DNA from: Clostridia bacterium
GTDB lineage: Bacteria > Bacillota > Clostridia > Oscillospirales > Acutalibacteraceae
Assembly: GCA_017465825.1 (NCBI GenBank)
Contig: JAFTVI010000035.1
Location: 62,001 to 126,000 of the forward strand
Length of the DNA: 64,000 bases
Direction of reading: 5' to 3'
A program made the translations under genes and the position numbers. The notes under the pieces were generated by a model. It worked only from the letters and a program-made list of their open reading frames with translations, ran no database searches and had not been told where the DNA came from. Below, piece by piece: positions 25,075 to 32,176 of the stretch; position 1 is the first letter of the stretch; each line of letters begins with the position of its first letter.

Positions 25075-27090
25075 TTATTCAAGGCCGCACGACATACGCA
25101 GAATGGTTCTTGCATCGGACGCGGTGATTTCACCGTCGTTGTTCACATCTGCGCTTGACTGATTCAGCAAAGGAAGAATCTCAAGCTGTGCGGAATGTCT
25201 TAATGCAAGTCTTGCATCGGCGGCGGTAATTTCACCGTCGCAATTCGTGTCGCCCCGTTTTGCCGTATCTTCTGCGGTAAGAGCTCCGCTTACGGCTGTT
25301 ACTTGTGTGGAATCGGCATCCGTTACCGTGACTGTTGCGGTGTATGTGCCGCTGTCGGGTACCGTGAATGTGAATTCGTTGGTACTTATTTCTTCTGATG
25401 ATAACAGGATAACGCCGTTCCGATATATATCAAATACGCAGGAATATTCACCTGTGCCGCCTGTTATGTCGGCAGTACAGGTTACGGACATACCCGTAAC
25501 TGCGTAATTATCTGAAAAGCTTACTTCTGTAACTGCCATAGGGTCGTATACGGTGATTTCGTCACTGCTGACGGATATAACCTGTGAGCTTGAATCCTTA
25601 ATATTGACCGTTACACTGTAAGTGCCGCTTTCGGATGTTTTGTAGGTAAAGCGGTTGTCGGGGGAGTAGGACGCTGTGCTGTAAACCGCTTCGGAATCCT
25701 TGTAAACCGTGTATGCGTACTGTAAATCTCCCTCACCGCCGTGAGCGTTGATTTCCCAGCTTACCGTCTTCCCTGTGTAGAGTCTGTCGGCGCTCGCATT
25801 TAAAGAATCTATGATAATCGGCTTGTAAATGTTGATATCTGCACTTGTGCAGGCTGTTATTTTTCCGCTTACGGAATCGGAAACGCTCACTTCCAGTGAG
25901 TACACGCCCGATTCCTCGGCCGTGTATTTGAAAACCGAATAATCGCTGTATCTTCTTTCGGCAATCTTTTTGCCGTTTCTGTAAAGGGTGAACTGATAAA
26001 GATAATGTCCGCTTCCGCCCGATGCGGATGCATTCCAGACAATTTCTTCACCGATAAATGATGCATTGTTTGAATATACCGTGCCTGTGAACTCCGGTGC
26101 AACCGTCGCTGCAGGAACATTTACCGGATTGAGAACTACATAAGTGTAATTGCCGGATTCGTCAAATGAATAAATGTATACGCAGTAGTTACCCGATCTA
26201 TTTGAAAAATCGCTGATGTCTACCGTGTGTGTGGCTTTGTTGTCTATGGGGTTCTGTGCGTACCAGCTTGCGTTGTCCGTGCTGTCGTCCTGATGATGAA
26301 CTGCAATAAATACTACAATTAAATCACCGTTGTCGGTAGTATCACAGGAAACGGAAAATCCCGACGTTGTGATATCACTTACCTTAACATTTGTTATTTC
26401 GGGAGGTATGGTGTCAGCTTCTTCCGGTTCATCACCGTAATCATCCCAATTTATTGTGGCACAGAAGTTGTAGGTTCTTGTTCTGCGTGCGCTCTGAGAG
26501 CTTGCATCAAAAAGTGTACCCAATGTGGCTTCACCGTAGGTGTTTATAACGCGCTGACAGTAGTTTGCCGCACCCGTTCTGCCGTTTTGGTTTGCATAAT
26601 CGGCAAAAAACACAAGTGCCTGTGCTTCCGTAATTCCCAACGCCTGACCGAGCTGTACATATCCGCTGACATATTCATATGCGGATTCATCCTGTATCTC
26701 GCGGCTTTCCGCTGTGGCAAGAAGAATGGAAAGTGTGGATGCTTCGGCAGATGTTGCTTTTCGGCTGTCCCAGGATGAGGAAGTAACGATTTCATTGTAA
26801 AGTGATGAGCCGAGAATGCTCTGTGCCTGTGACGGATTTTTTGCAACGATCTCTTTGAGAAGATTGAGTGCGTTTGTGCCGTGCCAGCAGATTTTGCCAA
26901 GGCTCAATGCTCCGTTGTCGTTTTTTATAACGGTGGTGTAGTTGCCTTCGTTATATACTATTATATATATAGCTGCGTTCACAATCCTGTCAAAGCTTAC
27001 TGACTGAGCGAAGGTGTAAAAGGGTACTGCAGTAATAATAAGCGCAACGGTTGTGATAAAAGATACAAGCCGTATAAGTGCTTTTTTCAC
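25075..27090 (-). CDS. Secreted multidomain protein with type I dockerin
   Basis: A 671-residue exported protein. A signal peptide (1-29) leads to a helical domain (about 32-210) with Glu48 in YNEGNYTTV and Asp58 in KNDNGALSLG, which suggests a lysozyme/chitosanase-like fold. Then come a Fn3-like segment (IPPEITNVKVSDITTSGFSV), three related Ig-like modules (about 330-600) and a C-terminal dockerin with two calcium repeats (DTNCDGEITAADARLALR and DVNNDGEITASDARTILR). The dockerin should bind a cohesin on a scaffoldin, which is not in this window. It is the first gene of a two-gene operon. The enzyme assignment is tentative; the dockerin is clear. Confidence 0.85.
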   Translation of the reverse strand: MKKALIRLVSFITTVALIITAVPFYTFAQSVSFDRIVNAAIYIIVYNEGNYTTVIKNDNGALSLGKICWHGTNALNLLKEIVAKNPSQAQSILGSSLYNEIVTSSSWDSRKATSAEASTLSILLATAESREIQDESAYEYVSGYVQLGQALGITEAQALVFFADYANQNGRTGAANYCQRVINTYGEATLGTLFDASSQSARRTRTYNFCATINWDDYGDEPEEADTIPPEITNVKVSDITTSGFSVSCDTTDNGDLIVVFIAVHHQDDSTDNASWYAQNPIDNKATHTVDISDFSNRSGNYCVYIYSFDESGNYTYVVLNPVNVPAATVAPEFTGTVYSNNASFIGEEIVWNASASGGSGHYLYQFTLYRNGKKIAERRYSDYSVFKYTAEESGVYSLEVSVSDSVSGKITACTSADINIYKPIIIDSLNASADRLYTGKTVSWEINAHGGEGDLQYAYTVYKDSEAVYSTASYSPDNRFTYKTSESGTYSVTVNIKDSSSQVISVSSDEITVYDPMAVTEVSFSDNYAVTGMSVTCTADITGGTGEYSCVFDIYRNGVILLSSEEISTNEFTFTVPDSGTYTATVTVTDADSTQVTAVSGALTAEDTAKRGDTNCDGEITAADARLALRHSAQLEILPLLNQSSADVNNDGEITASDARTILRMSCGLE

Positions 27091-27125
27091 GTGAGATACC
27101 TCCTCGTTTTACGCAACTATCGGCT

Positions 27126-27154
27126 ATTTTAACATTTTTGGTCAAAACGGTCAA
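27126..27154 (-). promoter_or_regulatory. Promoter of the dockerin operon
   Basis: Minus strand TTGACC (27154-27149), 17-base spacer, TAAAAT (27131-27126). A second TTGACC nine bases inside the spacer gives a direct repeat that could be an operator. Confidence 0.7.
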
Positions 27155-27400
27155 CACTTTGCCTCGGATTTTGTAGCATTGTAACAATCGGCTATTTGGC
27201 AAGGGTGTAAATTTGTAGACCTTTACAAGGATTTTACCATAATATGTGAATTATTTTTCCCTTACGGAATAATTTGATTAATTGCACAATAAAAATAACT
27301 CAAAAAAGTATAAATTGCACAAAATCGGTTTTTATGTCGGAATTTGTATTGTATTTTTACAAATTTTTTTTGTTAAATAATTATCATTTTTTTTAAAATG
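27155..27400. other. AT-rich divergent intergenic region
   Basis: The rest of the 408-base gap between the dockerin gene and the hydrogenase operon. It is rich in A/T runs and contains no open frame with a ribosome site and no recognisable RNA element. Confidence 0.5.
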
Positions 27401-27402
27401 TG

Positions 27403-27431
27403 TAGATTTATTTGAAAAGATGTGTTATAAT
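27403..27431 (+). promoter_or_regulatory. Promoter of the hydrogenase operon
   Basis: TATAAT preceded by TGT (extended -10) at 27423-27431, with a weak TAGATT 17 bases upstream. It lies 67 bases before the first hydrogenase gene. Confidence 0.55.
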
Positions 27432-27498
27432 GATTCCGCATATGTGTATATAGCGTTTATAAAAACATATTTGATATAATTGATTGGAGGATTTTTCA

Positions 27499-27993
27499 AT
27501 GAAAAAGAAAATCAGCACCCTTCCTTTTAACGGCACAGCTGAGCAGGAAGCAAAGCTTAAGGCTGTTATTGCAGCAAACTGCGATGACAAGAGCAAGCTT
27601 ATGGCAGTTATGCAGGAGGCACAGGGTATTTACGGTTACCTTCCCAGAGAAGTTCAGGTTATGATTGCTGAAGGTATGAACGTACCCCTCGAGAAGGTTT
27701 ACGGCGTAGCAACATTCTATGCACAGTTCTCACTTTCACCCAAGGGCAAGTACAACATTTCCGTATGTCTCGGTACAGCTTGCTATGTTAAGGGCTCACA
27801 GCAGCTTCTTGACAAGATTGTAGAGATTCTCGGTATCGAATCAGGCGAATGCACTCCTGACGGTAAATTCTCAATTGAAGCTTGCCGTTGTATCGGTGCC
27901 TGCGGTCTTGCTCCCGTTCTTACCATTAACGAAGATGTTTACGGCAGACTTGTTCCCGAAGACATCCCCGGCATTCTTGCTAAGTACGAATAA
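27499..27993 (+). CDS. hndA: NuoE-like [2Fe-2S] subunit of NAD(P)-linked [FeFe]-hydrogenase (HndA/HydC)
   Basis: A 164-residue electron-transfer subunit, starting at the ATG after TTGGAGGA. It has the helical N-terminus and thioredoxin-like [2Fe-2S] domain of complex I NuoE: cluster cysteines are in CLGTAC and CRCIGAC. It passes electrons between the NuoF-like flavoprotein and the hydrogenase subunit encoded 4.7 and 6.5 kb downstream in the same direction. It heads the operon. Named HndA in Desulfovibrio-type and HydC in Thermotoga-type enzymes. Confidence 0.93.
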   Translation: MKKKISTLPFNGTAEQEAKLKAVIAANCDDKSKLMAVMQEAQGIYGYLPREVQVMIAEGMNVPLEKVYGVATFYAQFSLSPKGKYNISVCLGTACYVKGSQQLLDKIVEILGIESGECTPDGKFSIEACRCIGACGLAPVLTINEDVYGRLVPEDIPGILAKYE

Positions 27994-28024
27994 TTATATT
28001 ACTCGGTGAGAGGATTTTACCCTT

Positions 28025-28381
28025 ATGAAAATCAGTGAAATTAAAAAACTTCTCAATGCTAAGGTCATTTGCGGCGAAGAGCTTGCTGAAAATGATGTTT
28101 ACTCCGCTTGCGGAAGCGATATGATGAGCGATGTGCTTGCATATGTCAAGGATCAGGCAGTTTTGCTTACGGGACTTGTGAATTCACAGGTTATAAGAAC
28201 TGCCGAAATGATGGATATGGTATGTATCGTGTTTGTCCGTTCAAAGCAGCCTACAGAGGAAATGATTGAGCTGGCAAAGGACAGCGGAATAGTTATTCTT
28301 ACTACGGACTTGCGTTTGTACGAGGCTTGCGGACAGTTATATGTCAACGGTCTTGTTGGAAATGGCAGGACAGAAGTATGA
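28025..28381 (+). CDS. DRTGG-domain protein
   Basis: A 118-residue single DRTGG domain (pattern KVICGEELAENDVYSACGSDMMSDVLAYV and a later IVILTTDLRLYEACGQLY). The domain is known in regulatory proteins and in Fe-only hydrogenase operons; its ligand is unknown. It overlaps the next gene in ATGA. A second copy, at 30105, lies after the hydrogenase homologue. Within this operon it is probably part of the sensory module rather than of the enzyme. Confidence 0.8.
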   Translation: MKISEIKKLLNAKVICGEELAENDVYSACGSDMMSDVLAYVKDQAVLLTGLVNSQVIRTAEMMDMVCIVFVRSKQPTEEMIELAKDSGIVILTTDLRLYEACGQLYVNGLVGNGRTEV

Positions 28382-28800
28382 GTGAATCATTGATTTTTCA
28401 TTTTGATGTTGACGGCGAGGACTTCACCTCGGCAGGTCAGGCATCGGTTCAGGTAAAAAAGAATCTGAGAAGACTGGGTATCTCTCCCGAAATCATCAGA
28501 CAGGTTTCTATCGCTATGTATGAGGGCGAAATCAATATGGTAATTCACGCGCACGGCGGCTCAGCCGATGTTGTGGTAAATGAGGATAAGATTGAAATTA
28601 TCCTTGCGGACAAGGGTCCGGGTATTGCCGATATTGAGCTTGCTATGCAGGAGGGCTATTCAACAGCTCCCGACAGCGTTCGTTCTCTCGGTTTCGGCGC
28701 AGGTATGGGACTTCCCAATATGAAGCGCTATACCGACGAAATGACGATTGAATCCAAAGTCGGAGAAGGAACAACTATCAAGATGGTTGTAAAACTGTAA
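28378..28800 (+). CDS. GHKL ATP-binding protein, anti-sigma-factor/RsbW-like
   Basis: A 140-residue ATPase domain. The start is the ATG overlapping the stop of the DRTGG gene. The N-box is in YEGEINMVIHAHGG, G1 in LADKGPGI and G2 in GFGAGMGLPNMKRY, as in the RsbW/SpoIIAB kinase family. Such proteins phosphorylate or bind partner proteins. It has no sensor or membrane domain, so input must come from another protein, most simply the HydS-like protein encoded next. Confidence 0.85.
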   Translation: MSESLIFHFDVDGEDFTSAGQASVQVKKNLRRLGISPEIIRQVSIAMYEGEINMVIHAHGGSADVVVNEDKIEIILADKGPGIADIELAMQEGYSTAPDSVRSLGFGAGMGLPNMKRYTDEMTIESKVGEGTTIKMVVKL

Positions 28801-28843
28801 TTTGCGGTGCGTTGCGCATTATGAATTAAGATGGAGTGGTGAT

Positions 28844-30094
28844 ATGTACGCACATTCGGTTGAGCTTGATGTAAGTAAATGCACAGGCTGTACCACCTGT
28901 CTGCGTCATTGTCCTACCGAAGCTATAAGAATCCGCGGCGGTCACGCTGTTATCAATGAGGACAGATGTATCGACTGCGGAGAATGTATAAGGGTTTGTC
29001 CCAACAATGCAAAAAAGGCGATGTGTTCAAAATTTGAGCATTATCAGCATTATAAATACAAGATTGCACTTCCTGCACCGTCGCTGTACGGTCAGTTTGA
29101 TAACCTCGACGATGTTGATATTATTCTGCAAGGGCTTCTTGATATAGGCTTTGATGATGTTTTTGAGGTTGCTCAGGCGGCAGAGCTTGTTACCGAATAC
29201 ACCCGTCTTTATCTGAAAACACCCGGAATTAAAAAACCGGTTATCAGCTCGGCTTGTCCCGCTGTTGTAAGGCTTATCAGTTTGAGGTATCCCTATCTGC
29301 GTGATAATCTGATGCCCATTCTTCCGCCTATTGAGGTTGCCGCTATGATGGCAAGAGCAAAGGCAAAGCAGGAGCATCCGGAGCTTGAGGATTCCGATAT
29401 CGGTCTTTACTTCATTTCGCCCTGCGCTGCAAAGGTGAGCTACATAAGAAACGGTTTCGGCAAATACAAAAGCAAAATAGATGTGGTTATATCTCTCAAG
29501 GATGTTTATTTCAAGCTTCTGGGCGCTATGAAAAAGAGCGAAACGGAAAGCCCCACAATAAACTCTAAATCGGGTATGATAGGTATCAGCTGGGCATCCA
29601 GCGGAGGTGAATCTTCCGCAATACTTAACGACAAATATCTGGCGGCAGACGGTATTGAAAACGTCAATAAAGTTCTTGACGCCATTGAAAACGGCAATAT
29701 CCCACAGCTTGAGTTTGTTGAGCTGAATGCCTGTACGGGCGGCTGCGTGGGCGGCGTTATGACGATTGAAAATCCCTTTATCGCAAGAACAAGGCTTCAT
29801 TCGGTCAGGCGTTATCTTCCCGTGTCGCAGAACAGGCTGTCGGGTGATATGTCTTATGTGCCTGAAAACTGCTACAGCTCGGAGCTTCCGGAGTATACTC
29901 CCATAGCAAGGCTGAGCGAAAATTTCAGCGAAAGTATGCGTATGATGGCGCAGATTGAAAAAATCAGATCGGCACTGCCGGGTATTGACTGCGGTGCTTG
30001 CGGATCTCCGTCCTGCCGTGCCTTTGCAGAGGATCTTGTAAGAGGTATGGTTGAGGATGTTTCAGCCTGCAAGGTTATGAAAAAGTGTGATTAA
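28844..30094 (+). CDS. HydS-like [Fe-S] protein with hydrogenase H-cluster domain
   Basis: A 416-residue protein starting at the ATG after GGAGTGGTG. Two ferredoxin motifs (CTGCTTCLRHCP, CIDCGECIRVCP) come first, then an H-cluster domain whose loops read SSACPAVV (Cys138), ISPCAAK and ELNACTGGCVGG. The cluster-binding cysteines are kept but the proton-relay cysteine of catalytic enzymes is Ala, as in sensory HydS-type hydrogenases. A C-terminal CGACGSPSCRAFAED Fe-S motif follows where a PAS domain is found in some relatives. It probably senses hydrogen or redox state rather than making hydrogen. Confidence 0.85.
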   Translation: MYAHSVELDVSKCTGCTTCLRHCPTEAIRIRGGHAVINEDRCIDCGECIRVCPNNAKKAMCSKFEHYQHYKYKIALPAPSLYGQFDNLDDVDIILQGLLDIGFDDVFEVAQAAELVTEYTRLYLKTPGIKKPVISSACPAVVRLISLRYPYLRDNLMPILPPIEVAAMMARAKAKQEHPELEDSDIGLYFISPCAAKVSYIRNGFGKYKSKIDVVISLKDVYFKLLGAMKKSETESPTINSKSGMIGISWASSGGESSAILNDKYLAADGIENVNKVLDAIENGNIPQLEFVELNACTGGCVGGVMTIENPFIARTRLHSVRRYLPVSQNRLSGDMSYVPENCYSSELPEYTPIARLSENFSESMRMMAQIEKIRSALPGIDCGACGSPSCRAFAEDLVRGMVEDVSACKVMKKCD

Positions 30095-30104
30095 CGGTGA
30101 TTTT

Positions 30105-30428
30105 ATGACAGTATCCGAAATTTGCGAAAAGTGTGGATTTGAGCCGGTTGTCCTCCCTGAGGCTGAACGCGAGGTCAACGGCGGTTACATCGGTGACCTT
30201 CTCAGCTGGGTAATGGGCAGAGCGAAGGCAGACAGCGCGTGGATAACGATAATGTCAAACATAAATATCGTTGCTGTTGCATCCCTTACGGATGTTGCCT
30301 GCATCATTCTTGCAGAGGGCGTAACGGTTGATGAAAACATAAAAAACACTGCCGAAGCAAAGGGTGTAAACATTCTTTCTTCGAGCCTTCCCGCATACGA
30401 AACTGCTGTTGCAATTTCAGGGTTATGA
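30105..30428 (+). CDS. Second DRTGG-domain protein
   Basis: A 107-residue protein, taken from the ATG after AACGGTGAT (a GTG at 30087 overlapping the previous gene is possible). The pattern EREVNGGYIGDLLSWVMGRA and the end VNILSSSLPAYETAVAI match the DRTGG fold and resemble the protein at 28025. It overlaps the PHP gene in ATGA. Function unknown; its place between the HydS-like and PHP genes suggests a signalling partner. Confidence 0.8.
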   Translation: MTVSEICEKCGFEPVVLPEAEREVNGGYIGDLLSWVMGRAKADSAWITIMSNINIVAVASLTDVACIILAEGVTVDENIKNTAEAKGVNILSSSLPAYETAVAISGL

Positions 30429-31162
30429 ACAGATATTACTACGACCTGCATATACATTCCTGTCTGTCACCCTGCGGTGATGACGATATGACACCGAACA
30501 ATATCGCAGGAATGGGCGCGCTTAACGGTCTTAACATTATGGCTCTTACAGACCATAATACAACAAAAAATTGCCCTGCTTTTTTTAAGGCGGCTAAAAA
30601 GCAAGGTATAATCCCTATTGCGGGTATGGAGCTTACCACCGCAGAGGATATCCACGCCGTATGTATTTTTCCCACTCTTGAGCTGGCTATGGAGTTTGAC
30701 TCCTTTGTTGAAAAACACAGGATGCTTATTCCGAACAGAACGGACATTTTCGGTTTTCAGCAGATTATGAACGAGAATGACGAAGTAGTGGGGGAGGAAG
30801 CAAATCTTCTCTCAATGGCGACGGATATTATGATTGACGATGCTTATGAAATCGTTAAATCACAAGGCGGTATCTGCTATCCTGCTCACGTGGACAGGGA
30901 TGCAAACGGAATAATCGCAACGCTCGGTACGTTTCCCGAATATTCCGATTTTAAGGTTGCCGAATTTCACGACGGTGAAAAAATTTCTTCTTACGGGGAG
31001 AAATATTCAGGCTTGCAAGGCAAAATCAAGGTTGTTTCTTCAGATGCTCACTATCTGTGGGATATCAAGGAGAAAAAAGAGTATTTTGAGCTTGATGATG
31101 AGCCTTACAGCAGTAAGCTTGTTACACAACGACTTTTTGAATACTTAGGTGCTTGTGAATGA
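30425..31162 (+). CDS. PHP-domain metal-dependent phosphoesterase
   Basis: A 245-residue PHP enzyme. Metal-binding signatures are DLHIHSCLSP near the start, ALTDHNTT, AHVDRDAN and SSDAHYLW. Some PHP phosphoesterases hydrolyse nucleotide or phosphate monoesters, but the substrate here is unknown. Overlapping starts on both sides (ATGA) show tight coupling with the DRTGG and GHKL genes. In hydrogenase operons of Ruminococcus-type bacteria such a gene is a usual neighbour. Confidence 0.88.
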   Translation: MNRYYYDLHIHSCLSPCGDDDMTPNNIAGMGALNGLNIMALTDHNTTKNCPAFFKAAKKQGIIPIAGMELTTAEDIHAVCIFPTLELAMEFDSFVEKHRMLIPNRTDIFGFQQIMNENDEVVGEEANLLSMATDIMIDDAYEIVKSQGGICYPAHVDRDANGIIATLGTFPEYSDFKVAEFHDGEKISSYGEKYSGLQGKIKVVSSDAHYLWDIKEKKEYFELDDEPYSSKLVTQRLFEYLGACE

Positions 31163-31710
31163 AAGAATTATCCTTAAATATTCTTGATATAGCTAAAAAT
31201 TCCGTTAAAGCGAAAGCAACACAGGTGTGCGTTACGCTCAACGAAACGGATGACACCTTTGAAATGATAATTTCCGATAACGGATGCGGAATGAAACAGG
31301 ATTTTCTTAAAACGGTGACTGACCCGTTCAGTACCACAAGAACCACAAGAAAAGTCGGTATGGGTATACCGTTTTTAAAGCTCGCCGCAGAGCAGACGGG
31401 AGGCAGCTTCGGCATAACCTCCGTGCACGAGAGCGAAAGTGAAGAGCACGGTACCGAAACAAGGGCATTTTTCCATAAAAATAGTGTTGATTTTACGCCG
31501 CTTGGTGATATAATTTCAACTGTAATCACTCTCATTCAGGGCAGTCCGGATATAAGATGGATTTTCCGTCATTCGATGCCCGATAAGGAAGTAGCACTCG
31601 ATACGGACGAGCTCAGAGCCGTGCTCGGCGATGACGTTCCCCTTGATAATATCGAGGTAATTATGTGGATAAAAGGCTACCTCGAAGAAGCTTATGCACA
31701 AAGTGAATAA
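31159..31710 (+). CDS. GHKL ATPase (histidine-kinase-like ATP-binding protein)
   Basis: A 183-residue protein. The N-box is LNILDIAKNSVKA, G1 is ISDNGCGM and G2 is VGMGIPFLK. No phosphoacceptor histidine domain or membrane segment is present. A C-terminal extension of about 75 residues follows the ATPase fold. It overlaps the PHP gene and is the last gene of the sensory block before hndB. It may act on the PHP or DRTGG proteins. Confidence 0.83.
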   Translation: MKELSLNILDIAKNSVKAKATQVCVTLNETDDTFEMIISDNGCGMKQDFLKTVTDPFSTTRTTRKVGMGIPFLKLAAEQTGGSFGITSVHESESEEHGTETRAFFHKNSVDFTPLGDIISTVITLIQGSPDIRWIFRHSMPDKEVALDTDELRAVLGDDVPLDNIEVIMWIKGYLEEAYAQSE

Positions 31711-31740
31711 TTGTACATTGTAAATTATACATTGTACATT
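31711..31740. repeat. Short palindromic repeat related to the element at 23615
   Basis: Made of TTGTACATT and TATACATTGTACATT words in partly inverted order, the same words as in the 23.6-kb element. It separates the sensory genes from hndB. Confidence 0.5.
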
Positions 31741-31778
31741 AAAAAATAAGTATATTATATGAAAGGATAAGATATAGT

Positions 31779-32144
31779 ATGAAATCATTAGCTGAACTTG
31801 CTGCAATCAAGGAAAAAATGCAGAGCAAAGTTGTTCTTCGTGAAGGCAGCAGCGACATCAGAGTAGTTGTAGGTATGGCTACTTGCGGTATTGCTGCAGG
31901 CGCAAGACCCATTCTCAACGCATTTGTTGAGCAGGTCAACAAAGAGGGCCTTTCCGATAAGGTTATGGTTACACAGACCGGCTGTATCGGTATCTGTCAG
32001 TACGAGCCCGTTGTAGAGGTTTTTGAGGCTGGCAAAGAAAAGGTTACTTATGTTAAAATGACTGAAGACAAGGTTAAAGAGATCGTTGAAAAGCATCTCA
32101 AGGGCGGCAAAGTCATTGAAGAGTATACAATTTCAAAAGTATAA
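31779..32144 (+). CDS. hndB: [2Fe-2S] thioredoxin-like ferredoxin subunit (HndB)
   Basis: A 121-residue protein with the thioredoxin-like [2Fe-2S] fold. Cysteines lie in ATCGIAAGA and in TGCIGICQYEP. It corresponds to HndB of the NADP-reducing hydrogenase of Desulfovibrio and to the N-terminal domain of NuoF-like subunits. It should carry electrons within the hydrogenase complex. Ribosome site AAAGGATAAG. Confidence 0.9.
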   Translation: MKSLAELAAIKEKMQSKVVLREGSSDIRVVVGMATCGIAAGARPILNAFVEQVNKEGLSDKVMVTQTGCIGICQYEPVVEVFEAGKEKVTYVKMTEDKVKEIVEKHLKGGKVIEEYTISKV

Positions 32145-32176
32145 TTAACGGTTAAAACAGGTTGGAGGTAAAAAAT

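Noticed and set aside
28801..28843. Start of the HydS-like gene at 28802
   Set aside because: That start lies in a repeat-like segment without a ribosome site; ATG at 28844 follows GGAGTGGTG and begins the ferredoxin domain normally.
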